Shown: piece after piece, positions 20,756-30,317 of the stretch
Layout of the letters: each line of letters starts with the position of its first letter
Numbering within the stretch: position 1 is the first letter of the stretch
Assembly: GCA_948144175.1 (NCBI GenBank)
Contig: CANXME010002283.1
Location: forward strand, 247,669 to 311,668
Direction: 5' to 3'
Source: Closterium sp. NIES-65
Lineage: Eukaryota > Streptophyta > Zygnematophyceae > Desmidiales > Closteriaceae
DNA length: 64,000 nt
Made by a program: the position numbers and the translations under genes
The notes under the pieces: model-generated
What the model was told of the DNA's origin: nothing
The model's input: the letters and a program-made list of their open reading frames with translations, nothing else
Databases searched by the model: none

Positions 20756-22000
20756 CTCAAAAGCTGTGACACTTGCTGATCTTGGCAAAGTACCTATCAA
20801 AGGAGTCGGCAAGCTTGAGTTTGAAAAGGATGGTAAGTCTTTTTGTGTCAATAAAGCTTTATTTGTTCCTGATTTGGGAGCAAACTTGCTCTCAGCTGGA
20901 CAACTTGAAGAGAAAGGTGCCTCTGTTCTTTTGCAAGGGGGGAAAGCCAAAGTGTGGGATAGTGCAGGAAATTTGGTGGTTGAAGGCGAGCGTACCAGGC
21001 GTCTCTACAAGATGAAGTTGGAGATTAAGCGCGGTTCTAGCAACGCGAAGAACGACGTTGTCTCGCTTCCCGCTGTTTCAACCGATCAAGTCAACAACAA
21101 AGGGAGTATCTCCCAAGCTGAGGTATTGCATACACGCTTGGGGCACGTGGGAGTGCAAGCATTGAAAGAGTTGGTAAATCACAAGAGCGTGGAAGGATTG
21201 AGTTTGAGTGAAAGTGCAGTCAAGTCCCTTTCTTCCGTTCCATGTCCATCTTGTGTGGAAGGTAAGCTAGCTAGAAAGCCATTCTTCCCTTCTAAGTCTC
21301 AGTCAAGGGACCTCCTAGATTTGGTCCACACCGATGTCTTCGGCCCCATGCGAGACCCTACTCGAAACGGTAAGAGATTTTTGGTGTCTTTCATTGATGA
21401 CAAGAATCGTTTCTCGTGGTCCTTTTTCATCAACACCAAGGATGAAGTTCACAAGTGTTTCAAGCAATGGCTAGCACTTGTTGAGAGAGAGTCAGGGAAG
21501 AAGTTACTCACCTTGAGGTCGGATCGAGGAGGTGAGTACATGGGGAAAGCGTTTCAGGGGGAGTTGTTGGCATTGGGCATCAAACAACAGTTCACTTGTC
21601 CCTATAGTCCTCAGCAAAATGGAGTGGCAGAGAGGTTTCATCGCACTATCCAGGCTATAGCTACCACTTTCCTTTAGTTCAAAGGCCTTGACAAGCTCTG
21701 GTGGGGTGAGGCAATCACTATGGCAATTTATGTTCGCAACAGGAGACCCACAAGGCCCTTACCGGATGGTGAAACGCCATATGAGGCTTGGTTTGAAGTT
21801 AAACCAGATCTGTCTATGCTTCGTGTTTTTGGTTCCATGGCCCAATACCGTGTTCCAGATGCAAAGAGACTCAATCTGGACAGCAAAGCTCATTGGGGCC
21901 TCTTCATCGGCATGAGCAATGAGAGCAAGGGATGGGTCCTTTGGGATCCTGTCACCAAGCGAGAAGTGGTTTCAAGGGATGTTGTCTTCTATGAAGACAT
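20607..22000 (+). pseudogene. pol: E5 protease end and integrase
   Basis: The integrase zinc-binding domain is seen as HTRLGHVGVQALKEL and CPSCVEGKLARKPF. The catalytic core shows VHTDVFGPMRDP (first Asp), LRSDRGGEYMGKAF (second Asp) and QQNGVAERFHRT (Glu). The C-terminal part has RVFGSMAQYRVPDAKR and WGLFIGMSNESKGWVLWDP, typical of copia integrases. It runs up to the TRIM insertion at 22001 and is broken. Confidence 0.87.
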
Positions 22001-22139
22001 TGTCAGAGGTCCACTGGTGATCCCCGATCGATCCTAGGGAAGGGTTACAGGCACATTTGCCTGGGGGGTTATGGGCGCACTGACCCGCTACTGAAACAAG
22101 CCCTTTTATCCCAATGGTCTAGTGGTTGGGATTCTGAGA
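22001..22139 (+). repeat. TRIM left LTR
   Basis: 139 bp, TGTCAGAGG to TCTGAGA. It contains a pol III A-box-like stretch, TGGTCTAGTGG, at 22115-22125. Confidence 0.92.
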
Positions 22140-22172
22140 TGGTATCAGAGCGAAGGTCTCGGGTTCGAATCC
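22115..22172 (+). promoter_or_regulatory. Possible pol III A and B boxes across the TRIM LTR/internal boundary
   Basis: TGGTCTAGTGG (22115-22125) fits the tRNA A box, and GGTTCGAATCC (22162-22172) fits the B box, with tRNA-like spacing. The A box lies in the LTR and the B box in the internal region, so only the full element carries both. Whether they are transcribed is unknown. Confidence 0.5.
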
Positions 22173-22208
22173 CGGTGTATGCACTTCGGGCATCCCAGTG
22201 CGGGGGGG

Positions 22209-22347
22209 TGTCAGAGGTCCACTGGTGATCCCCGATCGATCCTAGGGAAGGGTTACAGGCACATTTGCCTGGGGGGTTATAGGCGCACTGACCCGCTACT
22301 GAAACAAGCCCTTTTATCCCAATGGTCTAGTGGTTGGGATTCTGAGA
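22209..22347 (+). repeat. TRIM right LTR
   Basis: 139 bp, one base different from the left copy (the ATGGGCGC/ATAGGCGC site), followed directly by the target duplication GACAT (22348-22352). Confidence 0.92.
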
Positions 22348-22690
22348 GACATGTCCCTTGCAGGTTGGCATAAGTTTTCCTCTTCCTCCTCTCTACCCTC
22401 TATCCAACAGGAACCAGCAAGCGCACATGAGGAAACAACACAAGAGGAGGAAGAAGATGACACCGATTCTGACCATAGCGGACCGATCATCGATCTCCCT
22501 CAAGCCGTCGTCAACGAGTCCAGCCGTGCCACGCCATTGCCACCAGCAGCTCCTCAACCAAGTGGAGATGAAGTTCAGCCATCAAATGAAGACAATCCAC
22601 CGCAGCAAGTCACCGTTCCATCACCACCAAAGGAGCAGCAGCCAACAGTCACAAACCAGCCAGCTATATCAACACCAACCTCACAATTTC
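22348..22690 (+). pseudogene. pol: E5 integrase-RT linker, left part
   Basis: Between the TRIM and E6 lies low-complexity polyprotein linker rich in Glu, Pro, Gln and Ser (EETTQEEEEDDTDSDHSG and PPKEQQPTV motifs). It continues on the far side of E6 at 29461. Confidence 0.75.
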
Positions 22691-23662
22691 TGTTAACAGG
22701 AATGGAGTGTTGGCCCCGCCCTCGCTTGGGCAACGCCGACGACTTGGTCGGATGTACGGGAGTAGCAACCGACCGTTCACAGTGGGAGAGCTGCTTGACA
22801 CGCTTCGTCGAGCTGCAGGGGACCGCTGTGGTGTTGCTGTCGACTAGGGAGCTCGACAGCTGCAACTGACTGGTCTAGGCGACGGGTGGGACGTCGACCA
22901 GGACCTGCAGTTCGACCGGGAGGTCGACGGAGCAGTCCGTCGACCTGACAAGTGAGCAGCGGTCGACGAGGGGAGCTCGGCGACAACCGCTGATGGCTCT
23001 GGTCGACGGAAGGGGTCCGTCGACCAGGGGGTAGCTCGACGGGAGTTGTGGTCGACCAGAGGGACCTGGTGGTCGACCGGAAGCACCTGGTGGTCGACCG
23101 GGTCGACTAGGTAACCTGCTCGACGAGTTCTGCGGAGGCACGCGAACGTCGTCGAGGTTGCGATGGCGCAGGCGACTGCGGGCTGGTATCCCGGAGTCGA
23201 TATGGCTCGTCAGGCGCAGACAACAGCCGACGAATGCCCAACGAGGCAAGTCGGGCCAATCGTCTGCGCACACCTGCGAGCGTGCACACTGCTGTGTTCT
23301 ACGGGGCAACGCTGGACAGCTGCTCTGCTGCAGCGTTGGCACGCCGTCGACCTGCTCCGTTGGCAGGTCGCCTTTCTGCAGTGCTGGCGCGGCTCCTCTA
23401 CGCAACGCTGGCAGGCGGTCGACCGAGCTGTGCTGGCGGCCGACCAGGCTAGCAGCAGGGTTGCTAGGTGCCTGATGTAATCATTGTTGTGATCTCTTGT
23501 TGTACTGATTCTGGAATTCCAACTTTGCTAGTGGAAACTCTTGCCAATTTCTCCCGTGAATGTGCAAACACTAAGGAACCAAGCAAAGCTACGATCACCT
23601 CTAGTAGTTTGTGCCAACCCCCTGTAGTCTAGCTCATTACCGTTGTAGAGTGTATCTCCGCA
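22691..23662 (+). repeat. E6 5' LTR (972 bp)
   Basis: TGTTAACAGGAATGG to TATCTCCGCA. I count 13 GTCGAC hexamers in it by eye. Confidence 0.93.
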
Positions 23663-23701
23663 TGGTGCGGTGAGCGTGGATCGAACACGCGACCTTCAGA
23701 T
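23663..23701 (+). other. E6 primer-binding site: 39-nt complement of tRNA-Phe
   Basis: From the first base after the LTR, 39 consecutive bases are complementary to the 3' half of plant cytosolic tRNA-Phe(GAA) as I recall its sequence. They cover positions 76 (the terminal A of CCA) back to 38, including the T arm. The match ends at 23702, opposite tRNA base 37, which is the hypermodified wybutosine site. Ordinary primer-binding sites are 10-18 nt. Confidence 0.85.
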
Positions 23702-23936
23702 TGGAGCCGACTTTTGCACCTACTAAGTCGTTCGTAGGCCGGCAGCAGCGATAGTCGCCATGGTCGACCCCGTAGTTGATGCGGGTGTAGCGGACACCTT
23801 GGAGGCACGTTTGGCTGACGCGAGGAGACGCCACGCGGATGGTGAGTACGGGACGATCCCCTTGGTGATCGCCGAGTTGGGCATCCGGTCGTAGTGGGCG
23901 ACGGAACACACTTCCCGTCCTACTTCTCCTCGACCG

Positions 23937-26501
23937 GTGCGCAACGAAGGTGGCGTCGACGACGAGGTCGACGGTGGTGCACGAGTCAGCGGCAGCGAAG
24001 GCACGAGGCAGAGAGGAGTGATCAAGGTCGACGGTGGTGTCGACGGAATCCAGGCGCGAGTGCAGCGGTCGACGGCTGCTGCAGGGAGCTCGCGTGCCGA
24101 CGTCGATGTTCGACGCCGTTCTCCTCCACGAAGGGGTGGAGGGCTCTCGGTGACGACACACGTGACGGCACGCGGGATTGCACCGGCGTATGGCTACTTC
24201 AAGTTCTCGCCGGACCGGATCGCCGTCGCACCGCTGCAAGGTCGACAGGACCTCATCGCCTGGAGGGAGTCGATTGAACCTCAGCTAGAGGTCGTCGGGC
24301 TGAAGGGCTTCGCCGATGGCACCGTGCCCTTTCCGCCCGAGGAGGATGTCGAGCTACGCGGGGAGTTTCGTTCTGCTCACCTGCTCACCTTCATGGTCAT
24401 CTCGAGGTGCTGCTCGCCAGTGGTGCAGCTAGCGCTCAGGAGCTGTCGAGAGCGACTGGATGCTGGTCACCAGGCATGGCATTTCATCATGTCGACGTAC
24501 CAGGCCAGGGACGACCTGTACATCGGACAGCTAGAGGAGAAGATGACTCACATTCGAATGGGCGAGCAGGAGTCGGCGACGGACTACTGCAACCAAGCTC
24601 GACGGATCCTAGCTGAGATAAGGATGGCGGGCGCCGAATACTCGACGGCGTCCTACATCACCCACGTCCTCAAGGGCCTGCCGCGCAGCTACAACCTCAT
24701 GAAGAGGTTTACGATGGTGCCCGGCACACGTGAGTCCCTCGACGAGGACTCCCTTACCAGCTACATCCTCCAGGATGAGGCGATGCAGGAAGCAGAGCAG
24801 CCCACGGAGTTCCTTCCGCAGGCGAGTTTCGCTGCCCCGACGAAGCCAAATAGTCAGCAGGAGCAGCACGGGAAGCCAGGCGGAGGTGGTAGCGGAGGTG
24901 GGCGGTCGACGAAGGACGTCGACGAGAAGAGGTCGACGCGGGACAAGGGTCGACGAGGTGGTGGTCGACGGCGGGAGTGTTGGATCTGCGGCGACCCCGA
25001 CCATCTCTCCTTCGAGTGCCCCGACCGCGATGACAGCGACGAGGACGACAACAAGGAAGGCCGCGGTCGATCGGCCAGTCGTCGCCCCCGTCGAGTTGAG
25101 AAGCCGCGCAAGGAGAAGCAAGCGTCGAAGAAGACGTCCTTGACAAAGGGCGTCGACAGCTCCAGCGGCAAGAGCCGAGGCGACGGGGAGGTGTCGTGCT
25201 CGATGGTCGGCGTGGTGGAGCCGACGGTCTCGCTAGCACCGGAGGCTGGCGAGGACTTCCAAGCGGTGGCAGCAGCTGTGCAGGCCAACCCGGTCTCGCT
25301 AGCACCAGAGGCGCTGGCTGTCGTGCACATTGACTTGTGCGGGCCATTTCGAGTAGCTGCCAAGGATGGCAGCCTGTACTTCCTGCTGCTGAAGGATCGC
25401 CATACTCGATTTGTATGGACAATGCCGGTCGCTCGGAAGAGCGACGTGCTGCGGGAGTTCCAGCGGTGGCTGGTGCTGGTGGAACGGCAGACGAAGAAGT
25501 CGGTGCTGTCGCTTCGCTCTGATCGAGGAGGGGAGTTCCTCGGGAAGGCGTTCACCGACTTCGTCGACGGGAAGGGCATCGTCCACGACCTGACGTGCCC
25601 CTACACTCCGCAGCAGAATGGCATGGCTGAGCGGGAGATGCGCACGGCCGTCCAGTCCGTGCGGACGATGTTGCTGCACATGGGCGTGCAGCACCACTGG
25701 TGGCACCTTGCACTACGACAAGCTGTCTGGGTGCGCAACTGCTTGGAGCGGTCGACGACGCCGCCGAGGACGACTCCGTACCAGCTGCTGACCGGGCAGA
25801 AGCCCGACCTTACGCTGGCGCGGGTGTGGGGCTGCATGGTGCAGTTCATGGTTCCCGAGCAGCAACGTGGTGGGAAGCTGGCGCCGAAGGCTCGCTGGGG
25901 ACTTCACCTTGGTGTGTCGCCAGAGAGCAAGGGTTGGGAAGTGCTCGACCTGACCGACAACAAGGTGGTCACGTCGGTTGAGGTGATCTTCTACGAGACG
26001 CTGTCGCTGGAGGTGTGGAAGGCGAATTATGGGCCGGCGTCGAAGCAGACGCAGGCGCACCCGCCAATGGATACATCGACAGCGACGGTTCCGTTGCTCG
26101 CCGAAGTCGACGAACCCGGTGATAAGGATGTTGTGGAGGTTCTTTCCCCTCCCCCTGTCTTTGCTCCTCCGTTCCCCGTCGCAGATCGGCCTGGGTCGGC
26201 ACCTGTGTCGCCCACCGACGATGAGGGGAGCCTTGAGGCGTCGCCTGTGGCGCCGGCCCATGGCATCGTCGGCGGTCGACAGGGTGCAAAGCTTGTCGAC
26301 CAAGATGGCAAGCCGACGACGACAAGGGAGCACCAGACACGGGAGCCGGTCGAACAGGAGGCAACGGCAGGGGTACACTCGACAGGGGAGCAGCAGCCGG
26401 AGCGGTCGACAGGAGAGTTGTCGAAGGCAGCAGCATACGAACAGCCGGTCGAAGGGTCGAAGCAGCTGGTCGATGACGTTCTCGTCGACGAGAAAGGTTA
26501 G
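23937..26501 (+). pseudogene. gag: E6 Gag and integrase region
   Basis: One long open stretch holds the Gag domain (LIAWRESIEPQLEVVGLKGF, LDAGHQAWHFIMSTYQARDD, EEKMTHIRMGEQESATDYCN), a Gly/Arg/Asp-rich segment, and a canonical zinc knuckle CWICGDPDHLSFEC (about 24979-25020). The integrase core follows: VHIDLCGPFRVAAKDGS, LRSDRGGEFLGKAF and PQQNGMAEREMRTAV. The C-terminal motif RVWGCMVQFMVPEQQRG and a Pro/Val/Glu-rich linker come last. The true start is not fixed; an upstream ATG at 23759 begins a short frame in the same region. The copy is a fossil. Confidence 0.83.
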
Positions 26502-26537
26502 CAGTCGGCGGGTGAGGAGTCCACCGACAGCGATGTA

Positions 26538-28354
26538 ATGGAAGTGCCGATCACGAAGCCCGAGCTGCAACGCACAGGTCGAGCTCGACGGCCGCCGGAG
26601 CGGTTGAGCTTCCACGCCTGCCTACTGCCAGCTGCCTTCACCACGGTGTACGACGAGGTCGACGACGACCTGCTGTACGACGATGCCGAGGAGGATGAAG
26701 ACCAGCCGGAGCTCGACCCTGACGTGCATGCCGACCCCGAACACCGCTGGGACATCGCCACGATGACGGTGAAGGAGGCGCTGTCGAGCTGGAAGGGCGA
26801 GGCGGTGAAGGCCGCCATGGAAGAAGAAATCCGTAGCCTCATCGCTATGGGGACTTGGGAGCTGGTCGAACGCCCACGCGGGGTGAACATCATGAAGAAC
26901 CGATGGGTGCTGACGACCAAGTACCGCATCGACGACACCGTCGAGCGCGAGAAGGCGAGGCTAGTCGTGAAGGGCTTCACGCAGGTGTACGGCGCCGACT
27001 ACGACGAGACGTACTCACCGGTGAGCAGCTACGTCACGCTGAGGATCTTCCTCAGCATCATCGCCGTCCTTGATCTCAACCTGATGCAGCTCGACATGAA
27101 GAACGCTTTCCTGTAGAGCAAGCTCGACAGGGTGCTCTACATGTACAAGCCGGACTACTTCAATGACGGGACCGGCCGGGTGTGTAAGCTGCTGAAGAGC
27201 CTCTACGGGCTGAAGTAGTCGCCGCTGCTGTGGTACAGGGCTCTCGACGGTGTGCTGCTGGGCGCTGGCTGGAAGAAGAGCCAGGTCGACGAGGCGCTCT
27301 ACTTCAAGGCCAGCGATGACGGAGTGACCTGCTGGGTGCTGGTCTACGTCGACGACCTGCTTGCCGCTGGCAGCAGCACCGCGATGCTGAAGGAGCTGAA
27401 GGAGCTGCTCGAGAGCGCCTTCGAGCTACGTGAGATCTCGCCGGTGGTGAAGTACCTTGGGCTGGAGATCGTGCGCGACAGGCCGGCCAGGAAGTTGTGG
27501 CTGCACCAGCAGGGCTACGCCGACAAGCTACACAGGCGCTTCATCGACGAAGAGCAGGGCGGTTGAGTCCCGAAGACACCGGTCTCGGTCGACGCCTACG
27601 CTCAGCTGACGTTTGATGACGAGGAGGCTCAGGAGCGCGAAGAGGAGGAGTACTGGTAGAAGGTCGGCTCGCTGCAGTTCGCGGCGACGACGACAAGGCC
27701 GGACATCGCGTTTGCCTACAGCAAGCTGGGAAGTGGCCTCACGGTGAGGAGCAACCAGCATTGGCGCGAGGTCGACCGCTGCCTTGCCTACCTCGCCGAC
27801 ACCCGCGATACCGCCTTGGAGTTCGGCGGTGGACCAGAATCATTGGAGCTGATCGGCTACGTCGATGCCAATGACGCGGGCGACAAGCAAAACCGGACGA
27901 GCACGGGAGGCTACGTGTTGGTCTACGGTGGGGCCGCAGTCTCCTAGTCGAGTTCACGCATCAAGTGCGCGACATTGTCATCGACCGAGTCCGAGTACGT
28001 GGCGGCCACGGATGCTGGCAAGGAGGGGCGTCGACTCCGCTTCCTCCTTGCGGAATTCAAGCTCCTCGACACTGGGAAGCCGACCATCCTCCGCGTCGAC
28101 AACAAGTCGGCAATCACGGTCGCTGAGGGCTTGGGGCTGACGGCAACCTCAAGCACATGGAGCGACGCTACGCCTGGCTGCAACACATGGTGAGGCGCGG
28201 GAAATTTGTGCTGAAATACATCCCGACCACCGAGCAGCCGGCGGACTTCCTGACGAAGGCGCTGCATTTTCCGGCTTTCAACCGGTGCTCGGTCGCCATC
28301 GGCCAAGTTCGTCTGGCCGGCGTCGGCGACGGCGACGATGAGGTGCAGCAGTAG
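26538..28354 (+). pseudogene. pol: E6 RT and RNase H region
   Basis: RT begins with SSWKGEAVKAAMEEEIRSLI and GTWELVERPRGVNIMKNRWV. It shows KARLVVKGFTQVYGADYDET, LMQLDMKNAFL, and the polymerase loop CWVLVYVDDLLAAGSS (about 27330-27370), then VKYLGLEIVRDRPARKLWLH. RNase H signatures are GYVDANDAGDKQNRTSTGGY, SSTESEYVAATDAGKEGRRL and ILRVDNKSAITVAEG. The tail FVLKYIPTTEQPADFLTKAL ends near 28354. It is broken in a handful of places. Confidence 0.85.
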
Positions 28355-28469
28355 GTGCCGTGCCCTTTTGCACGGCTGGTGCGGTGACGGTGTGCTGTGT
28401 GTGGGGTGCACGCCGAGGATGAGTTTTCTCCGTGGAGTACTGCCGTGTGGGCTGGAGGCCCAAGCGTGA

Positions 28470-28483
28470 GCGCGGCAGGGGAG
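28470..28483 (+). other. E6 polypurine tract
   Basis: GCGCGGCAGGGGAG immediately precedes the 3' LTR, the usual place for plus-strand priming. Confidence 0.75.
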
Positions 28484-29455
28484 TGTTAACAGGAATGGAG
28501 TGTTGGCCCAGCCCTCGCTTGGGCAACGCCGACGACTTGGTCGGATGTACGGGAGTAGCAACCGACTGTTCACAGTGGGAGAGCTGCTCGACAGGCTTCG
28601 TCGAGCTGCAGGGGACCGCTGTGGTGTTGCTGTCGACTAGGGAGCTCGACAGCTGCAACTGACTGGTCTGGGCGACGGGTGGGACGTCGACCAAGACCTG
28701 TAGTTCGACCGGGAGGTCGACGGAGCAGTCCGTCGACCTGACAAGTGAGCAGCGGTCGACGAGGGGAGCTCGGCGACAACCGCTGATGGCTCTGGTCGAC
28801 GGAAGGGGTCCGTCGACCAGGGGGTAGCTCGACGGGAGTTATGGTCGACCAGAGGGACCTGGTGGTCGACCGGAAGCACCTGGTGGTCGACCGGGTCGAC
28901 TAGGTAACCTGCTCGACGAGTTCTGCGGAGGCACGCGAACGTCGTCGAGGTTGCGATGGCGCAGGCGACTGCGGGCTGGTATCCCGGAGTCGATATGGCT
29001 CGTCAGGCGCAGACAACAGCCGACGAATGCCCAACGAGGCAAGTCGGGCCAATTGTCTGCGCACACCTGCGAGCGTGCACACTGCTGTGTTCTACGGGGC
29101 AACGCTGGACAGCCGCTCTGCTGCAGCGTTGGCACGCCGTCGACCTGCTCCATTGGCAGGTCGCCTTTCTGCAGTGCTGGCGCGGCTCCTCTACGCAACG
29201 CTGGCAGGCGGTCGACCGAGCTGTGCTGGCGGCCGACCAGGCTAGCAGCAGGGTTGCTAGGTGCCTGATGTAATCATTGTTGTGATCTCTTGTTGTACCG
29301 ATTCTGGAATTCCAACTTTGCTAGTGGAAACTCTTGCCAATTTCTCCCGTGAATGTGCAAACACTAAGGAACCAAGCAAAGCTACGATCACCTCTAGTAG
29401 TTTGTGCCAACCCCCTGTAGTCTAGCTCACTACCGTTGTAGAGTGTATCTCCGCA
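28484..29455 (+). repeat. E6 3' LTR (972 bp)
   Basis: Same length as the 5' LTR and about 1.3% different. It is followed by the ATTTC target duplication. Confidence 0.93.
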
Positions 29456-29460
29456 ATTTC

Positions 29461-30311
29461 AACGCCAACCGGATCAGCCCACCACTACGCCATCAAACCC
29501 ATCACCAGCCATCACTCCAAAGGCAACTACAGAAGCTCATCATCATCCCATGCAGCAGCAATCAATAGCTACAAGACCCCAAGTACCTACATCAACACCA
29601 TCTACGACTCTTCCTAGCAACAAGTCAACCGTCACCGCAACACCTCGTTCTCATACCACACGTTCATCACTTGTTCCAACGTCAAGCCAGCTCATAGCAC
29701 GAGGATCACTTCAGCGAGTCACCACCAACACCAGCTCCAACAGTCCACTTCTTCACCCCAGACCTTTCTCAACTTCACCCCCACGTCCCGGATTCGGTCG
29801 TCATCAGTTACCACCATCTTCAACACCGAGCAACAACACCAACCAGCCCCAACCATCACCACCTCTTGACAAGGCAGCGTCATCATCAATTCCCAAGCTT
29901 CTAGTCTCAAGATCCCCACCAAGAGCATCTTCACAACCAACTATGCCGATAAACGTTTCAGCTTCACCGCCACGAGTCACCATACCTAATCCTCAAGTCA
30001 ACACCGATAATCAAGATATTTCCACGCCAGGAGAAGAACAAGCAGCCGTGCCGCCGTCGCAGCCGATGTCGCAGCCGTTGTCTCAGCCGCAAATGACCGC
30101 ATCAACGCAATCAAACACTGTGAGACCGAACCCTACCACTAATGTGTCTCAGCCAAGTGAGGAGTTTGGTAAAGGTAAACGAGTCCGCAAGGTAAAAAAG
30201 CCCTTCACTTTCTTGGTTGACATATCATCAAGGTGCACATGTGAGGAGAGTGAGAATTGCATTCACAAGAAGGTAGAGGCAATATGCATGGCAGCATCAC
30301 ACCTTCCGTGA
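29461..30311 (+). pseudogene. pol: E5 integrase-RT linker, right part
   Basis: A Ser/Thr/Pro/Gln/Asn-rich open stretch (29550-30311) with no conserved domain until its end, where GKGKRVRKVKKPFTFL and a Cys-rich CTCEESENCIHKK segment precede RT. This is polyprotein linker, the continuation of 22348-22690. Confidence 0.72.
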
Positions 30312-30317
30312 GAGCCC

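Larger units (their letters stand above)
22001..22347 (+). mobile_element. TRIM (miniature LTR retrotransposon), structurally whole
   Basis: Two 139-bp direct repeats (22001-22139 and 22209-22347, one difference) flank a 69-bp internal region. That region starts with a primer-binding site (TGGTATCAGAGC at 22140-22151) and ends with a polypurine tract (GTGCGGGGGGG). GACAT precedes and follows the element exactly, a perfect 5-bp target duplication. There is no coding capacity, so it must borrow proteins from another element. The LTR starts TGTCAGA and ends TCTGAGA, not the usual CA. It is inserted in the E5 integrase end. Confidence 0.93.
22691..29455 (+). mobile_element. E6: Ty1/copia retrotransposon nested in E5
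   Basis: Two 972-bp LTRs (22691-23662 and 28484-29455), each starting TGTTAACAGG and ending CTCCGCA, are flanked by a perfect ATTTC target duplication (22686-22690 and 29456-29460). Inside are a tRNA-Phe primer-binding site, Gag with zinc knuckle, integrase core, RT and RNase H, then a polypurine tract. The LTRs differ at about 13 positions (1.3%), mostly transitions, making E6 younger than its host E5. It is broken in several places. GTCGAC is extraordinarily frequent throughout. Confidence 0.94.

Noticed and set aside
22107-22180. A working tRNA gene
   Set aside because: A and B boxes and a T-arm-like stem are present, but I could not pair the acceptor ends. The sequence is explained by the TRIM LTR end plus its primer-binding site.
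23663-23701. A tRNA-Phe gene or pseudogene on the minus strand
   Set aside because: Only the 3' half including CCA is present, placed exactly next to an LTR end; nuclear tRNA genes do not encode CCA. A primer-binding site fits better.
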